Source: Sympetrum striolatum
Lineage: Eukaryota > Arthropoda > Insecta > Odonata > Libellulidae
Assembly (NCBI GenBank): GCA_947579665.1
Contig: CANPUZ010000031.1
Coordinates: forward strand, 1,206,001 to 1,270,000
Length of the DNA stretch: 64,000 nucleotides
Reading direction: 5' to 3'
The notes beneath the pieces were generated by a model. It had not been told where the DNA came from. It searched no databases and was given only the letters and a program-made list of their open reading frames with translations. Shown in pieces: positions 1 to 11,455 of this stretch. The position numbers and the translations under genes are program-made. The number at the start of each line of letters is the position of its first letter. Positions within the stretch are counted from its first letter, which is position 1.

Positions 1-866
1 TCAAGGGATCGCTAGATGCCGTGCATATCTAAAGGAAACCATAAAGACATCTACGAATATTATCCTTGGTTCGATGCTAGGTCGGGGCAAAAATCGGCCG
101 TTTAAAATGCATTGTGGCGATTTTTAATATTTTTGTTTAACCCTTTCCCGATGGCATAGAAATTTGAAATTCGGTATGAGGTTAGATACCATAAAAATAT
201 ATCATAATCAAATTTTAAATATTCGCTGATGGTCCTTGGTTCGACCCCAGAGGGACATTTAAATTCCTCAATGCATTTCTTACGGAGATAACGCAAACAA
301 ATTTTAGGTACTTCCCGGCATGATATCGACTTCAAACTTTGCATATAGAAAGATCAAGTCCATACAAATCAACCGGTGCATTCACAGCTATCAATGTGTC
401 CTGGGTTCGACACCAGGTGTCTCTGCAATCAGAAGTTGATATGATTTTTAGGAATTATTTTGAAATTTTGCCAATAATATAGAAACTTCAAATTCGGCAG
501 ATAGATAGAGATCATAAATAACTTTCAGAAACATTTTTTAGATTTCCAAGATCGTCCTTGGTTCGAATCCAGAGAGCCATTTAAATTCGTGAAAATTAGA
601 ACGTCTTTTGAGGCAGTTGTAGCGCATATTTCTGATTGAATTTTCACATATAGTTAGAGATGGTGATCTGCAATTGTGCTGCATAGTAAGTTTACAGTAA
701 AGACCCGGGTTCGATGCCAGACGATGAAATTTCAGCGAAATTGAAGAAAAATTTCAATCCATTTTTTTCTTTTGATGGCCGTCCCGATATGATGCCTACA
801 TGAAAATAGTGTTGTCGATCTGCTTGCAGTATGCAAGCTACATTTTACTCGTATATATATATATAC
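1..866 (+). repeat. tRNA-like (B-box-bearing) repeat, left copy, ending in a (TA)n tract
   Basis: Motifs of the form GGTTCGA followed by NNCC recur near positions 66, 237, 405, 557 and 702, mostly 145-170 bp apart. They resemble the tRNA T-arm / RNA polymerase III B box. The inner end holds a conserved block (about 770-850, including CATTTTACTCG) followed by a short TA tract at 853-866. The whole stretch is found again in reverse orientation at 19,343-20,321. The arrangement of tRNA-like units plus a simple-repeat tail suggests a SINE-like composite or tandemly expanded SINE head. A convincing A box or full cloverleaf is not visible, so the tRNA origin is inference. It is cut by the window start. 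Confidence 0.6.
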
Positions 867-3350
867 TAACTTTCAGGCATAATTTATTTATATACATTTA
901 TACTATTAATCTTTGCTAACAATTTTGGTGTTTTTTACTTGAATCACACTTGGAATCTATAGCATTGTCATAATGTGGAGTGGCTAGCTTAAGAAAACTC
1001 TTTTCACATCAAGCAGTTTTATTGTCTGTATATCTCTCCGACTTGATTATTTCATCAATGGCATTACTCTATTTTCTTCCCTGCTGATTTCTCTATTTTC
1101 TTTTAATACATAAAGAGTAGAGATAAAGTAATGTCTGTCCCTTTCTCCACCTGACTCTGCAAATACCATTTCCTGATCAGCTAACTCATGCTGCTTTATT
1201 CAAGAACAGATTCTTCACCAATAGCATAAAATTCCCACCTAATCTGACATATTTATATATCCCCATTGACTTGGGTCGTTATTGTCTATTGAACACCTTT
1301 TCAAAATAAACAAATTTACATCTTGCTTAATTAAAGTCACGATTCACAATGGTCATAATTATTTTAATATCATTTATAATAAGTTTTATAATAATTTATG
1401 AGAACCCTGCTCTTCTCCAATATGGCCTTTGCTACTTTCACTTTCTGAAGGCCAAACTTGTCCTCACTACTGTGCCTTTTAATTCCCCTCACTCCATATT
1501 TTTTCTGATGGTTGGAACCTATGCGAAATTAAGAAAAGTCAAGACCTTAATTTCTAAGACTTAGGCACTGAATTTGTCTTCTATATTCCCATATAGAATA
1601 TACATATTTTGCCTATTGTGTGGGTTAAAGGAGGATTGCCAAGAAATAATGGAAACTGAATATTGAGTGAATACAGCTTTCTTCATTCATGTTTCAGTCC
1701 ATTTAAAATCACTCCCTACCAGTGAAGATCTTCCACTTTCTGCATTTTCCAATTTTTATCTAATTCTGTTTTGATTCTCTTTGAGATTCTCATTTGAGAA
1801 GAATTGCAGCTTTGTTATTTGCAAAAATGGCTACCCATCTCAATCCTTGTTTACTCACTGACACAAAATTGCTGCTAATGCAAACATTTAGTGGCAAAAC
1901 AATATTTTGAGTTCCTGTGCTATAATGCCTCTCAGAAGCGCAATTTAAAATCTGGCTATTATAGAAGCAAAAGATATTTTTCGTGCTAAAGAACTGTGGT
2001 CATAAGAATTCATGAAATAATTTGATATTCAGTGCACAAAGTCAAGCTCTTTTTTGGAACAGATGTATTCACAATTCCTTTATTTTAGTTCTGACCTCTG
2101 AAGAATTTCCTAATTCCTTTTAAAACAACCGAAAGACTTGAGATGCACTTTAACAGCAGCAATTGGCAATGCACCCTCGTATTGTAAAGGATTCCATACA
2201 TTAATTTGACAAATCACGTTTTTATTCTATTGTAGCTGCTGAAGGGTCGTCACATGATGTGTTGGTGGTGGCTGGGACACCCTGGAGCACTTTCTCTTGA
2301 GGCATGACCCTTGCGTGTTGTCTCCCCCAAGGATGGCATTGAATCCTCTGACTGCTCCTTCAGCCCCTGCTGCCACATCCTACCTCCACATACGTGCAGT
2401 CCTCCTCTAGATGGAGTGGGTTGCTAACCAAGTTATGCATCATGCAGCTCCTGTTGTTGAGTTGGCTTTCAGGTGATATTTGTATACTATGGGTTGAACA
2501 ATGGAGTGCTTCTAGGGCGAGAATCCATGATTTTTTAGAGGAGAAAGTGTCTGATGCCTTTTGTTTATGAAGTGTTGCATTTTGAGCGACTCATAAATTG
2601 TGTGAAAGTGTTAGCTGGACTTTAGATAGTGTATAATGCACCAGAAAGTAACAAAATAGATTGGGTTGACTAATAAGTGTGTCATAAAGTAATTTTAAGA
2701 AAAGTTACTCCTGGTCATTTTTTACTAAAGAAAAAATGGTGTGATGTGATAAGAGTGACATAATCATATTATCACTGTTGAAATGTGCATGTGTTCATTC
2801 ACTGTAACAATATAATACTGCCTTTGTTTCCTTAATCGCATGCAGAAAGATATTAAAACTTGTAACAAGTGTGTTTCTTATGTTGAATAAATTTCTATAA
2901 TTTATGATTGAGCAACAAATGTGAAGTAATATTTTGCAAGTTACCCATGTTATGTGAATGGAATTTGAAGAAGGAAACATCCACTGAACGAAACTGAATT
3001 ACAGTTGCCTATGAGGGTTGCTGTGTTGTTGATGCATGCCACAATTTCCTAATATTTACACATTTTGAGATGCGTGCGGCAGGATTTATTAAAGATTGTA
3101 TACTGTTTAACGATAAATTTTAATAAAGCACAAGAGGTTATTTGTTCACAGCCATTATATTGTATTCCTTCCTCGTCTTAGCTCATTACTCTTTTTATTA
3201 AAAGGAAAATATTATGCTGCTGGCAAGAATACACTTACGCAACGTTGTTCATTAATATTGGAAGGATCAAATTGTAAGGCCTACTATGATTTGAACAGCT
3301 GTGAAGGATTTACGATCTTTAATTACAGCATAACCTACTACTGAACAAGG
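867..3350. other. AT-rich unassigned region
   Basis: No open reading frame here looks coding; the ORFs are short and of low complexity. The stretch at about 2,225-2,470 is locally GC-richer, and its minus strand contains a short peptide reading SCMMHNLV that weakly recalls the LHN motif near the C-terminus of PIF/Harbinger transposases. This is too short to call. The rest could be old non-coding DNA or the UTR of an unidentified element. The pre-insertion flank of Tigger-2 ends at 3,350. Confidence 0.5.
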
Positions 3351-3557
3351 TACAGTAGAACCTCAATTTTACGAAGTTGAAGGGACCCAAAAATCTGCGC
3401 TTTGTAAAATTCGGGCTTTGTAAATTTGAGGTTTTCTTTCAAGCAATCGAAATCTCTACAATACCAATCCAGTTTCAGTAACACAGTGCATAAAGTTAAA
3501 TGGGATTGAAAGGAAGGTAATACTTCAATAAAATGAATGATACATCCAGTTTAATGT

Positions 3558-3929
3558 TTAATACAACAGAAAAAAAATTCTAAATTTTTTAATTTTTAAA
3601 ATAATCATCAATTTTGTTTTGTTTTTTTTGGAAGTTTCAATGAAAGATGAGGTGATTTTCTCAATGCCTGAAAGGTAATAATTGAATGAATCAGGTACAC
3701 CATCAGTAAAAATTTGAAAATTGTGAAGCACTTTTATGGAGTGTCTTAATTCATCCCTTGTAGGGGGGAAAGGTGCTTCTGGGTCATCTTCATAGCTTGT
3801 AGAAGAGATATCTAAGTTCACTTCATCCTCATCTTCTTCGTCTTCACTAAATTCTCTGCAGTTATGCGTCATCACAAGAGAGTCACACTTGACATATGAC
3901 TCAGCACGAGAGGATGCATCTGGGATGTA
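3558..3929 (-). pseudogene. Tigger-2 transposase, C-terminal tail segment
   Basis: The minus strand encodes an acidic stretch (EDEEDEDEVNLD) followed by a segment ending in a region rich in K, I and F. Acidic C-terminal tails are usual in Tigger/jerky-like transposases. The reading frame abuts the TA at 3,928-3,929 where Tigger-1 inserted, and the upstream part of the same protein resumes beyond 7,389. This fragment is therefore the 3' end of the Tigger-2 gene separated by the nested element. It has no start of its own and cannot be functional. Confidence 0.65.
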
Positions 3930-4299
3930 CAGTAAGTCCCCGACTTACACGGTTAATTCATTCTGAAAATTTCCGTGTAAGTCGAAAACCGAGTGTCCTC
4001 GAGTGTCATTCACTTTGTCAAGTACCTTAGGTACATTCGTGGCAGTTTAACAGATGTGACGTTCTCGTAAATGAAATTTTAAGAAAAAAAAATCTGATGT
4101 GGCCAGCACATGACTTTCTCCATATATAAGATGTAAATATTTATCTACGACAGTATTTTCGAACTCTATATTCAATCTAAACTTGGAAGATAAGTGATTA
4201 ATTTCTTTCATATTATCTTTTACGTCACAAACATTATAGATAATTTTTCGGGACATGTTCGATGAAAAACGATGAAGTGGCCTTTAGCCCCAGCGCCCA

Positions 4300-4950
4300 G
4301 AGCGCCCACAACGAACATAATCAGCAACTTCCGGTTTATCAGTATTTTATGAATCACTCCTACACAATCAGTGATACAAAAATATGTTTCATACAAAAGT
4401 CATAGTAAATTATATTTTCTAAAACTTTTATAAAAAATAGTACATACCTAAATATCATATTTATGGAGATATTTTGAAAACCGGAAATGAGCTTTGAAGA
4501 ATGAAACTCGACTTCTGGTTAATCGATTTACTCTAAACACTAATCAACTCTAACGACTGTAACAAAGGTACTATATATGAAATTTGGTGTTGATCCGACA
4601 AACAGTTTTTATGGTAGAGCACCCACAAAGTACATAATCAGCTACTTCCGGTTTATCAGTATTTCACGAATAACTCCTAATCAACCGGTGATGCAAAAAT
4701 ATGTTAAATACAAAAGTTATAGTAAAACACATTATCTAAAACATTTATAAGGGAAAAAATAAACCTACATATCATATTTATGGAGATATTTTGAAAACCG
4801 GAAATGAGCTTGGATGAATGAAGCTCGACTTCCGGTTAACCGATTTACTTGAAAACCTAATCAACTCTGACAGCACACACCACAGTACTATACATGAATT
4901 TTGGTATTGATACGACTAATAGTTTTCACGTTAGAGCGCCCACTGTCACA
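4300..4950. repeat. 317-bp tandem dimer plus partial third unit
   Basis: The anchor GAGC(G/A)CCCAC occurs at 4,300, 4,617 and 4,934, exactly 317 bp apart. Between anchors the two units share long stretches, for example CTTCCGGTTTATCAGTATTT and GGAGATATTTTGAAAACCGG, with moderate divergence. The third unit is cut after about 10 bp by the CA repeat. Confidence 0.85.
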
Positions 4951-4978
4951 CACACACACACACACACACATACACACA
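4947..4978. repeat. (CA)n microsatellite
   Basis: An uninterrupted CA run of about 12 repeats is followed by one T-for-C interruption and a few more CA units. It lies at the truncated start of the third 317-bp unit inside the MITE-like insert. Confidence 0.95.
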
Positions 4979-5464
4979 GACATCATTCCGAAAATGGTCA
5001 AAACGTGTTCTAGGGACCCCAAAACATGTATTTCCGTTGAAATCTCGAAGTCGATTTTTTTCATGAAAACAATACTTTCTCTATACTTCGTATATGGAGA
5101 AAGTAACAAGCACATAATATTAAGAAAATGCAAATATTTTAATCTAAACACATGATACATTGAAAAAATGGGTAAGAAATTGCTAACTGCATAGTTTCTT
5201 AACAATTTCGGGCGGCAGCAAATAAATGAAAGAATGACAACATGGCTACAACATCCTTTGAACTATGGCACAAACTAACTTAATTACACTGTGGCAATGA
5301 TGTGGTGAAGATTACTATTCAGTCACGCACGTTTTTAATTATAGATGAAATTAAAATATATACCAATGCAAATAATAGAAAATACGGCACAATTACTGAA
5401 TTACACGTAAATAACTTACGTATGTATGAATAAATAACATTCTGGTGAATAGTGAAATATAACA

Positions 5465-7100
5465 TTAGTTTGCTGTTTTTCTTATGTACTTGTCCATTGA
5501 TGTCTTCAAAACAGCTTTTTTCTTTTCTTCGTAAATCATTTTGTAGCACGCGAGTGCATCATGAACCGATTTAGATACACTCGTGAACCGTTCAGTGTTT
5601 GGATCCTGCTCTTCAAAACCAGCCAGTGCTTCTTCTATCAAGTGAAAACATTCTGCCATCCGTTTAGACTCAAATCTTTTAGGTGGCTTATCCTCCTTTT
5701 CCTGCTCTGAAATTTCAATTTTCTCTCTATGATGTACAAGCTCCATAATATCTTCGTTGGTCAATTCCTTTGTGTCACACTAGATTAATTCACGAAAATC
5801 ATTTCCATCAACATCTAATTCTAGTGCAGTGGCCATTTCCACAAGCTCATCAACTACACGTTCTTCTTCAAATCCCATGAACTTGTGAATAAACTGAGGA
5901 ACGTGCTTTCTCCATACAGCAACTCCACGCCAAGCAGCATCAATGTTTTCAACAGCTTTAAAAATATTATATTCTTTCCAGAATTGCTTCAATGTTATTC
6001 CATTCTCCCCTTCAGTAGCTTTCGCTGCTTGGCAGAATGTTTTCTGTAAATAATATTTTTTGAAAGTCGCTATGACTCCTTGATCCAATGGTTGAATGAG
6101 AGAAGTGGTGTTTGGAGGTAAATACATTAACTTGATATTTTCATGATCGTCACACAGAGTTGCTGGGTGGCCTGGGGCGTTGTCAAGCAACAACAATATC
6201 CTAAAAGGTATATTATTTTTCTCACAATAGTTCTTCACTTCTGGCACAAAACCGTGGGAAAACCAATCTTGAAAAATTGATTCAGTAACCCAAGCTTTTG
6301 CATTTGATTTCCATATCACGGGTAGCGATTCCTTTGCAATGTTTTTGAGGGCTCTGGGATTTCTCACTGTGGTACACTAACAGGGGTTTTATTTTGTAAT
6401 CTCCAGAAACATTTCCTCCTAAGAGGAGTGTTAACCTGTCCTTAGATGCCTTGTATCCTGGCATAGTCTTTTCTTCTTTTGCAATGTACGAACGATCAGG
6501 CATTTTCTTCCAGTATAACCCAGTTTCGTCCATGTTAAACACCTGTTGTGGTCGGTAATTCTCATTTTAAATTACTTCTGTTAAAAGTTTGGGGAACTCA
6601 GTGGCTGCTATTGAGTCGGCACTAGCAGCCTCTCCAGTTACTTTTATGTTGTGTAATTTTGCACGACTCTTAAACTTATTGAACCATCCAGAACTTGCAT
6701 TGAACGTATCATCATTGTCACCATGCTTATCTTGAACTGCTTTAAAAAGGCTGAAAGGTTTTTCCTTGATTAGCCTAAGACTTAATGGCATGCGTCTTTG
6801 ATACTGATCTTCAATCCCAAAACACAATAGTCTTTCCATTTCTTCCATTACTGTGCCCCTTTTTTTCGTAATAATAGTAGTCTGCATCTGCGGAGCACTT
6901 CTAACATGTCCTTTGATTCGTTCCTTATCCCTAATGATTGTCCTTATTGTAGACTCATTCATCAAATAACTCTGCGCGATGTCGACAGCCTTTTAACCAC
7001 TGTCATGCCTTTTGATAATATTCACTTTAGTTTCCAGGGTAATAGTGTGCCTCTTCTTACTATTACTGCTACTGTCACCACTCTTACGTTTCTCAGACAT
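5465..7100 (-). pseudogene. Tigger-1 transposase (CENPB-type HTH + DDE), inactivated
   Basis: Read from the ATG at 7,098-7,100, the product opens with a basic N-terminus (SEKRKSGDSSS), then a helix-turn-helix region and a CENPB-type DNA-binding segment including NASSGWFNKFKSR. The DDE domain follows, with NMDETG, LLLLDNAPGHP and PLDQGVIATFKKYY, so all three catalytic aspartates of the pogo family are still present. A C-terminal region extends to 5,465. Damage includes an in-frame TAA near 6,992, a stop at about 6,567, a frameshift near 6,370 (between PLLVYHSE and NPRALKNIA), and a stop at about 5,780. The family moves DNA by cut-and-paste at TA sites; this copy cannot make a complete enzyme. 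Confidence 0.88.
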
Positions 7101-7389
7101 GTCGAGGGTTTGAAGATATTAATCTTAATGCTATTGCAAGATAGCTTTCATGAAATTTTAAGCATCTCACAAAAACAGAAGTACTTCTGTTTTCTACGTA
7201 TTAATACGAACGATACGTACTACGTTTAGTTATGCCATCTATTGACCAGATATACAAATAATTGGATTTGCTTGATGTGCCCGGCGTTTTTGTCTTTTTA
7301 CGTATTTCAAAAGGTGACGTCATATTTGTCCAACCGTGTATCTCCGGAATCGTGTAACTCCAAATCGTGTAAGTCGGGGACTGCTTGTA

Positions 7390-7662
7390 TTGATTTAGTT
7401 GTGCCATTTCTTTACTAAGGAGGTCCTGTAGTGTAGGACCTCTGTCTCTATAATTGATGTGTCACCAAAACCAGCTGATCTCCAACAGTTGGAAATAATG
7501 TTTGCAGTGACAATGTCCCATGCTCTGGCAATTCCTCGCACAGCAAAGGAGCAATGTCCATGGAGGCACATCTTGCACATCAGAGGCTTGATCTGCAACT
7601 AATGTATGCGTACTAAAGCACTGCTTGCAGAAAGCTAAACTATGCAGGTCTAAACTTGTCAA
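7390..7662 (-). pseudogene. Tigger-2 transposase, post-DDE segment
   Basis: The minus strand encodes GIARAWDIVTANIISNCWR followed by SAGF, matching the 'AW..V...TI.NCWR.AGF' block found after the DDE domain in Tigger-family transposases. Two overlapping frames carry parts of it, so at least one frameshift is present. A stop lies at about 7,395, just before the TA where Tigger-1 inserted. The protein would continue on the other side of Tigger-1 at 3,929, and its upstream part is at 12,080-13,082. Confidence 0.75.
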
Positions 7663-8373
7663 ATAATTATGAGGATGAAATCAAACAAATTTTTGTTACA
7701 AATAAGAGTCACAAGCTCATTCAGGAAGAAAACAATAGATATCACATGCAATTGTCTGTGTGCACTATAGTAGTAGTTCGTTAAAAGCGCTTTGACAGCT
7801 TAGGTCATTTTGCCCATGTGCTCCCACCAGGATTTGAATTCAGAACTGATTCCTCATGAGTCACGAGCGTTACCCACATGGCTCTATAGGAGCCAATGTG
7901 CAATATATCTGCATCAAATGGAAAGGATTTATAAATTAGACTACGATTATACTGATTCCCTTTATAGCATAGACCTTATTTCAAGGCCTAGGAGACTCAC
8001 TTAAGTCACAGTGAATGAAACTCACAGCCATGAATTACAAGAAACTAGCTCGTAAATATTTTAAGTTATTTCAGAACTTTACTTAAGTTAATTTGAAACT
8101 CCCTCTTTTTTATATGCGTTCTACTATGCTGACGTCAGCTGACGTTTAGCCAGGGTGGGTTGACTGGTATAGGGACCAGGGGGTATTTACTTGGATAGGG
8201 AGACCTGAAACACTGTTTTCGGCGCCAACTATCGATTACCTAGATGATTTTGGTACTAAAAAGAGGAGTGGGGGTAGCTTGGCGTAGCCATCTTGGAAAT
8301 TAGCTTGAGGCAGCCAACTTACAATTTATTCATTCTGATTCTGATCTCCTTGAGTGAAGTTGAAAGTTTAAGT
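7663..8373. other. Non-coding stretch upstream of the THAP-like exon
   Basis: No supportable gene. It holds the junction where the Tigger-2 coding sequence stops matching and the inserted THAP/P-like block begins; the exact insertion point is not visible. A 12-bp palindrome with a CRE-type core lies at 8,128-8,139. Confidence 0.5.
8128..8145. promoter_or_regulatory. CRE-like palindrome (TGACGTCA)
   Basis: GCTGACGTCAGC at 8,128-8,139 is a perfect palindrome containing the ATF/CREB core TGACGTCA. It is followed immediately by a second TGACG half site. It lies about 240 bp upstream of the THAP-like ATG. Regulatory function is inference from the motif only. Confidence 0.3.
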
Positions 8374-9751
8374 ATGAGTTGCAAGTGCGCTGTGAAAGGG
8401 TGTAAATCCAGGGAGGAGATGATAAAGTCCTGTTTCCCTAAACCGAGAGAAATGTAAGTACTTAGTGCCGTATTAATTATGATTTTATTTGATTTAAATT
8501 ATTATATTTACTTAAGAAGTTCGCAGCATGTGGTCAGTGCAATATGTTAAAATTCGTAACTTGTGGCTAGAAATCATCGTTCTTGAGTTATTTGAATTAC
8601 TATAATGTGTTTCTTTATTTGTAAAATAATAATTTTGACGTAATGCTTGTGAATATTTAATATTAAACTCTTATTTACTGTTAACTAGTACGTCGCCATC
8701 TTGCATTTGCGATATGCTGTTCGATCTCGAGTTTATTAAATGTTTGGGTAGAATTGTTTATAGATGTGACTAGAAATCATCGTTCTTGAGTTATTTAAAT
8801 TACTATAATGTGTTTCTTTATTTTTAATATCATAATTTTGAGGTCATGCTTGTGAATAATTAAGATTAAGCTCTTATATACGGTTAAGTAGTACGTCGTC
8901 ATCTTGCATTTGCGATTTTGTTCAGTCCTCGCCTAATGATCGTTCTTTAGTTAGCTAATAACTTGAATTGTAGTTTTTATTTTTGATATCACGATATGAT
9001 AGTGCTGTTAATGGGAAGCTATCTGTGTTGCGTTTGCATAATATCGTCTGTAAAAATTGAGAAGTAAACTCATAGCCACTGTAGTAATATTTCCATATGG
9101 CAGTAGCAAAGGTCATTTCTTGTAATAAATGCTGATATTAGTATTAGTGTGCACTGCAATCTTTGGCTTCTTAGTATTCTTAAGCTTAAGTAATCCTTTT
9201 CATGGTAGTTTTCGCGAAGTTATTCCTAAAATGTGCCAGCTATTCAGATACTACATTATTTTTCTCTTTGCTTGTGTTGATTTCGGAGGTGCCAACTTAT
9301 TTATTTATTAATTTAAACGCTGCAAGTTGGTATTAATACCAGGTGGCAATGGAAAACCAAACCTTAGATGCTAAATACCTTGTATGCTTCAATTCATGGA
9401 CACTAACGCTTTTCATTATATTTCAGCTGTCGGAAATGGGTAGATTTCTGTGCTAACAGTCCGCTGACTGCAAAAGTAGATTCGGCAGGATCCATCTGTA
9501 CTGCCCAGAGCACTCAGAAGACCTTACCAGCAAAATACTTGATGATATTGTGAAGAAAATAATTCGGTGGTGGTGTAAAAGGAGAATCAGAATTTGATGT
9601 AAGTAAGAAATGTTATGGAACTGCTCATATTAATGCTAAATGATTATTCTTGAAATTCTCAGTAATAAAAATATTATTTCTCTTTCAGGCACCATCATAC
9701 TGGGTCAAGAGCTTAAGGGTATTGGACTTGGAATTTGTTTTAGTTACAATG
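8374..9751 (+). pseudogene. THAP-domain exons, spliced, probably decayed
   Basis: Exon 1 (8,374-8,453) opens MSCKCAVKGCKSR, with the C-x4-C pair of a THAP zinc finger, and ends at a consensus donor (GTAAGT). Exon 2 (9,427-9,598) follows a TTTCAG acceptor. In phase with exon 1 it gives CRKWVDFC, the conserved THAP tryptophan region. The second metal pair, CPEH within RIHLYCPEHSED, appears only after a shift of reading frame, so the domain is broken or the exon boundary is misjudged. Exon 3 (9,689-9,751) is flanked by TCTTTCAG and GTAAGT but is too short to identify. THAP domains occur in P-element transposases and in host transcription factors. The minus-strand P-like remnants at 10,060-10,972 favour a transposon source, although their orientation is opposite. 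Confidence 0.55.
8566..8916. repeat. 203-bp tandem duplication inside the first THAP intron
   Basis: A block starting CTAGAAATCATCGTTCTTGA at 8,567 recurs at 8,770. The shared sequence ends with CATCTTGCATTTGCGAT in both copies, 203 bp apart. The copies differ at scattered positions, so the duplication is not very recent. Confidence 0.85.
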
Positions 9752-10059
9752 GTAAGTAAAATATTTTAAGGAGCTTTCTTTGATTGATTTTAAGAAGATG
9801 TTTTGAATATTGGAGTTGCTTTATGTACTCTACTATAGAAACCTTTACTTTTCTTCCAGGTTCTTCATCTGCTTTATTATCATAACTTTGCTGACAGTTA
9901 CTGCTGATTGGTTACTCAAATTGGTCAGGTTTATTATTCAGATCGTGTTTCTCACAGGAGTTGATGTAGGGTCCTCATTTTGCAATGCTTATTTATGGTA
10001 GAGTTTCATACCAATCAGTAATATTGTATAACAAGGTAACTCCATAGCTTTCCTCACAA

Positions 10060-10972
10060 TACTATTTAATATTTGACTGGTAAGTTCTTCTGCCTGCTCT
10101 AAGCAGCTCTGCTAGATCCAATCCAAGAAAAGTTCATCCTCAATAGTTCTCCTTATATGCAGTCCAATTTTTTCAAAGTTCTGTGTGTACTATTCAGAAT
10201 CCTCTCTGATATCTGCCTGGCACCCACTACCAAATCAAGTAATTCCTTGCTAGGAGAATTTTGCTGCCCTCACAATTCCTTGTAATATAATGTAATGTAT
10301 TGTAGAAATGTTACTGTCAGTGGACCCAAACTTAGCCGACCTGCATCCATTGCACTGACAGCTTTGTAAGACATTTCTTAAGATGGAAGTGGTCAGAAAT
10401 GCCACAATGCTTTCTGATGTCTCCATATCTGCTTTCTCTTCATTGTTTGTGACTAAGAAGCCAGACTATTCAGCATCCTTTTCATTGTCCTACTTATTGA
10501 TGCAAAGTTATCATCCTTCTCACAATTGCGACCACTAACATTCGATGAAAATGCTAGGCCATTCACTATAGATGTCTTTAAGCTGCTTATAAATAGGGCA
10601 GCTGTTGGAGGAGTGTTCGACCCACAGTTCCCTCTGATGCACCCAAATAAGCTCTCTTAGGGATCCTGATTGACGGCACGTGCAGAGATACTGCTTGCAA
10701 CAGCATCTGGTCCACAGAGTAAATCCCAGAATAACATTAAGAATGCTTTCAGATTCAGCCATCCTTTCTGTGATGGAGGCATTGTTCATTGTATCCTCCT
10801 TTGCTTCCTTCACCATATTCCATTCCTTCACCAGCAACTCAGCTTTCTCCCAAAATTCTATGTGAGGTCTCTCCATAGTCACTCCTTCTAATAAGGGCTT
10901 ATAACCAGCTTCCTGGGTCCTCTCATTCATGGAATCAAACATCTTGTCTATGAATCCCATGAAGGCAGATGT
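10060..10972 (-). pseudogene. P-element/THAP9-like transposase, C-terminal remnants
   Basis: The longest open segment (10,535-10,972, minus) reads AFMGFIDKMFDSMNE and then PHIEFWEKAELLVKEW. This resembles the 'LFD..N' block followed by an aromatic/acidic stretch in P-element and THAP9-type transposases. Further along the same strand are LQYITLYYKEL (about 10,300) and SPSKELLDLVVGARQ (about 10,250), which recall the later GYVARKL and GGL.PS.EL..LV blocks in the same order. Several stops and frameshifts separate them. The similarity is recognised by pattern, not alignment, so the family call is moderate. Confidence 0.45.
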
Positions 10973-11204
10973 AGCTCATGTTCCACTGGGCAGCCATTCT
11001 ACATTTGCTCAGAATTCTGAGCTTCCACCACCAATAAATTCACCAATATTACTCCTGTGAGAAATGACAATGGATGAAATTCGTTATTTTGTTTTCATTT
11101 CATGTTATATGAGTTTGTTCTTTATGTTGGTGTCTGTTGTTCTCATATTTTTTTAATTTTCGTTATATGTTATTTCACATTATGCCAAAGTAAGATGCTT
11201 TGCA

Positions 11205-11455
11205 TTATTTTGTAATGTATTTATTGTTTTTCTAAATAAAATATGAAAAATGAACTCTTTATGTTATTTCTCTCCTGCTCTTCTTTCCTATTTCCATTTC
11301 AGGTGTGTATTGTTTGGATTAAATGCACAACTTTTTTGTTGGAGATACTTGTGTAGAAGTATATCAATTAGTAATGTATTTGTTTCAAAATAAAATGTAG
11401 AAAATTAACACTTTCCATTATTTTTCCTTTGCTCTACTTCCGTATATAAGTATCT
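11205..11455 (+). repeat. Diverged tandem duplication carrying two AATAAA signals
   Basis: The pattern TAATGTATTT, then AATAAAAT, then a pyrimidine-rich tail with TTGCTC/CTGCTC occurs twice about 154 bp apart, with AATAAA at 11,235-11,240 and 11,389-11,394. Either could serve as a poly(A) signal for a plus-strand transcript from the THAP-like exons. The duplication itself is clear; its use is inferred. Confidence 0.55.

Larger units (their letters stand above)
4113..5104. mobile_element. MITE-like insert with 14-bp terminal inverted repeats
   Basis: The left end reads ACTTTCTCCATATA (4,113-4,126), and its exact reverse complement is at 5,091-5,104. There is also a local foldback just inside the right end (about 5,073-5,104). 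The interior contains two tandem copies of a 317-bp unit, the start of a third, and a CA microsatellite. No transposase is encoded. I could not see a clear target-site duplication, so the exact ends and superfamily are uncertain. Confidence 0.5.
3930..7387 (-). mobile_element. Tigger/pogo-type DNA transposon (Tigger-1), nested in Tigger-2
   Basis: Both ends share the inverted motif GTCCCCGACTTACACG (left end near 3,935; right end, reversed, near 7,380), and TA flanks the element at 3,928-3,929 and 7,388-7,389. The 3,458-bp body holds a transposase pseudogene on the minus strand (5,465-7,100) and, in what would be its 3' UTR, a roughly 1-kb MITE-like insert (4,113-5,104). It sits inside the C-terminal coding region of Tigger-2, so it arrived later than that element. 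Confidence 0.85.

Noticed and set aside
560..740. Functional tRNA gene
   Set aside because: A good B-box-like T-arm motif is present, but no acceptor stem, anticodon arm or clear A box could be assembled around it.
1349..1564. Small hydrophobic ORF that might be a membrane peptide
   Set aside because: An AT-rich start with isoleucine and phenylalanine from poly-A/T composition; no homology I recognise and no supporting signals.
2225..2470. PIF/Harbinger transposase fragment
   Set aside because: Only an LHN-like tetrapeptide context is visible; not enough to call a gene or element.
4888..5205. ORFs on both strands across the CA repeat
   Set aside because: Their length comes from the CA/TG microsatellite, which lacks stop codons; composition is not protein-like.
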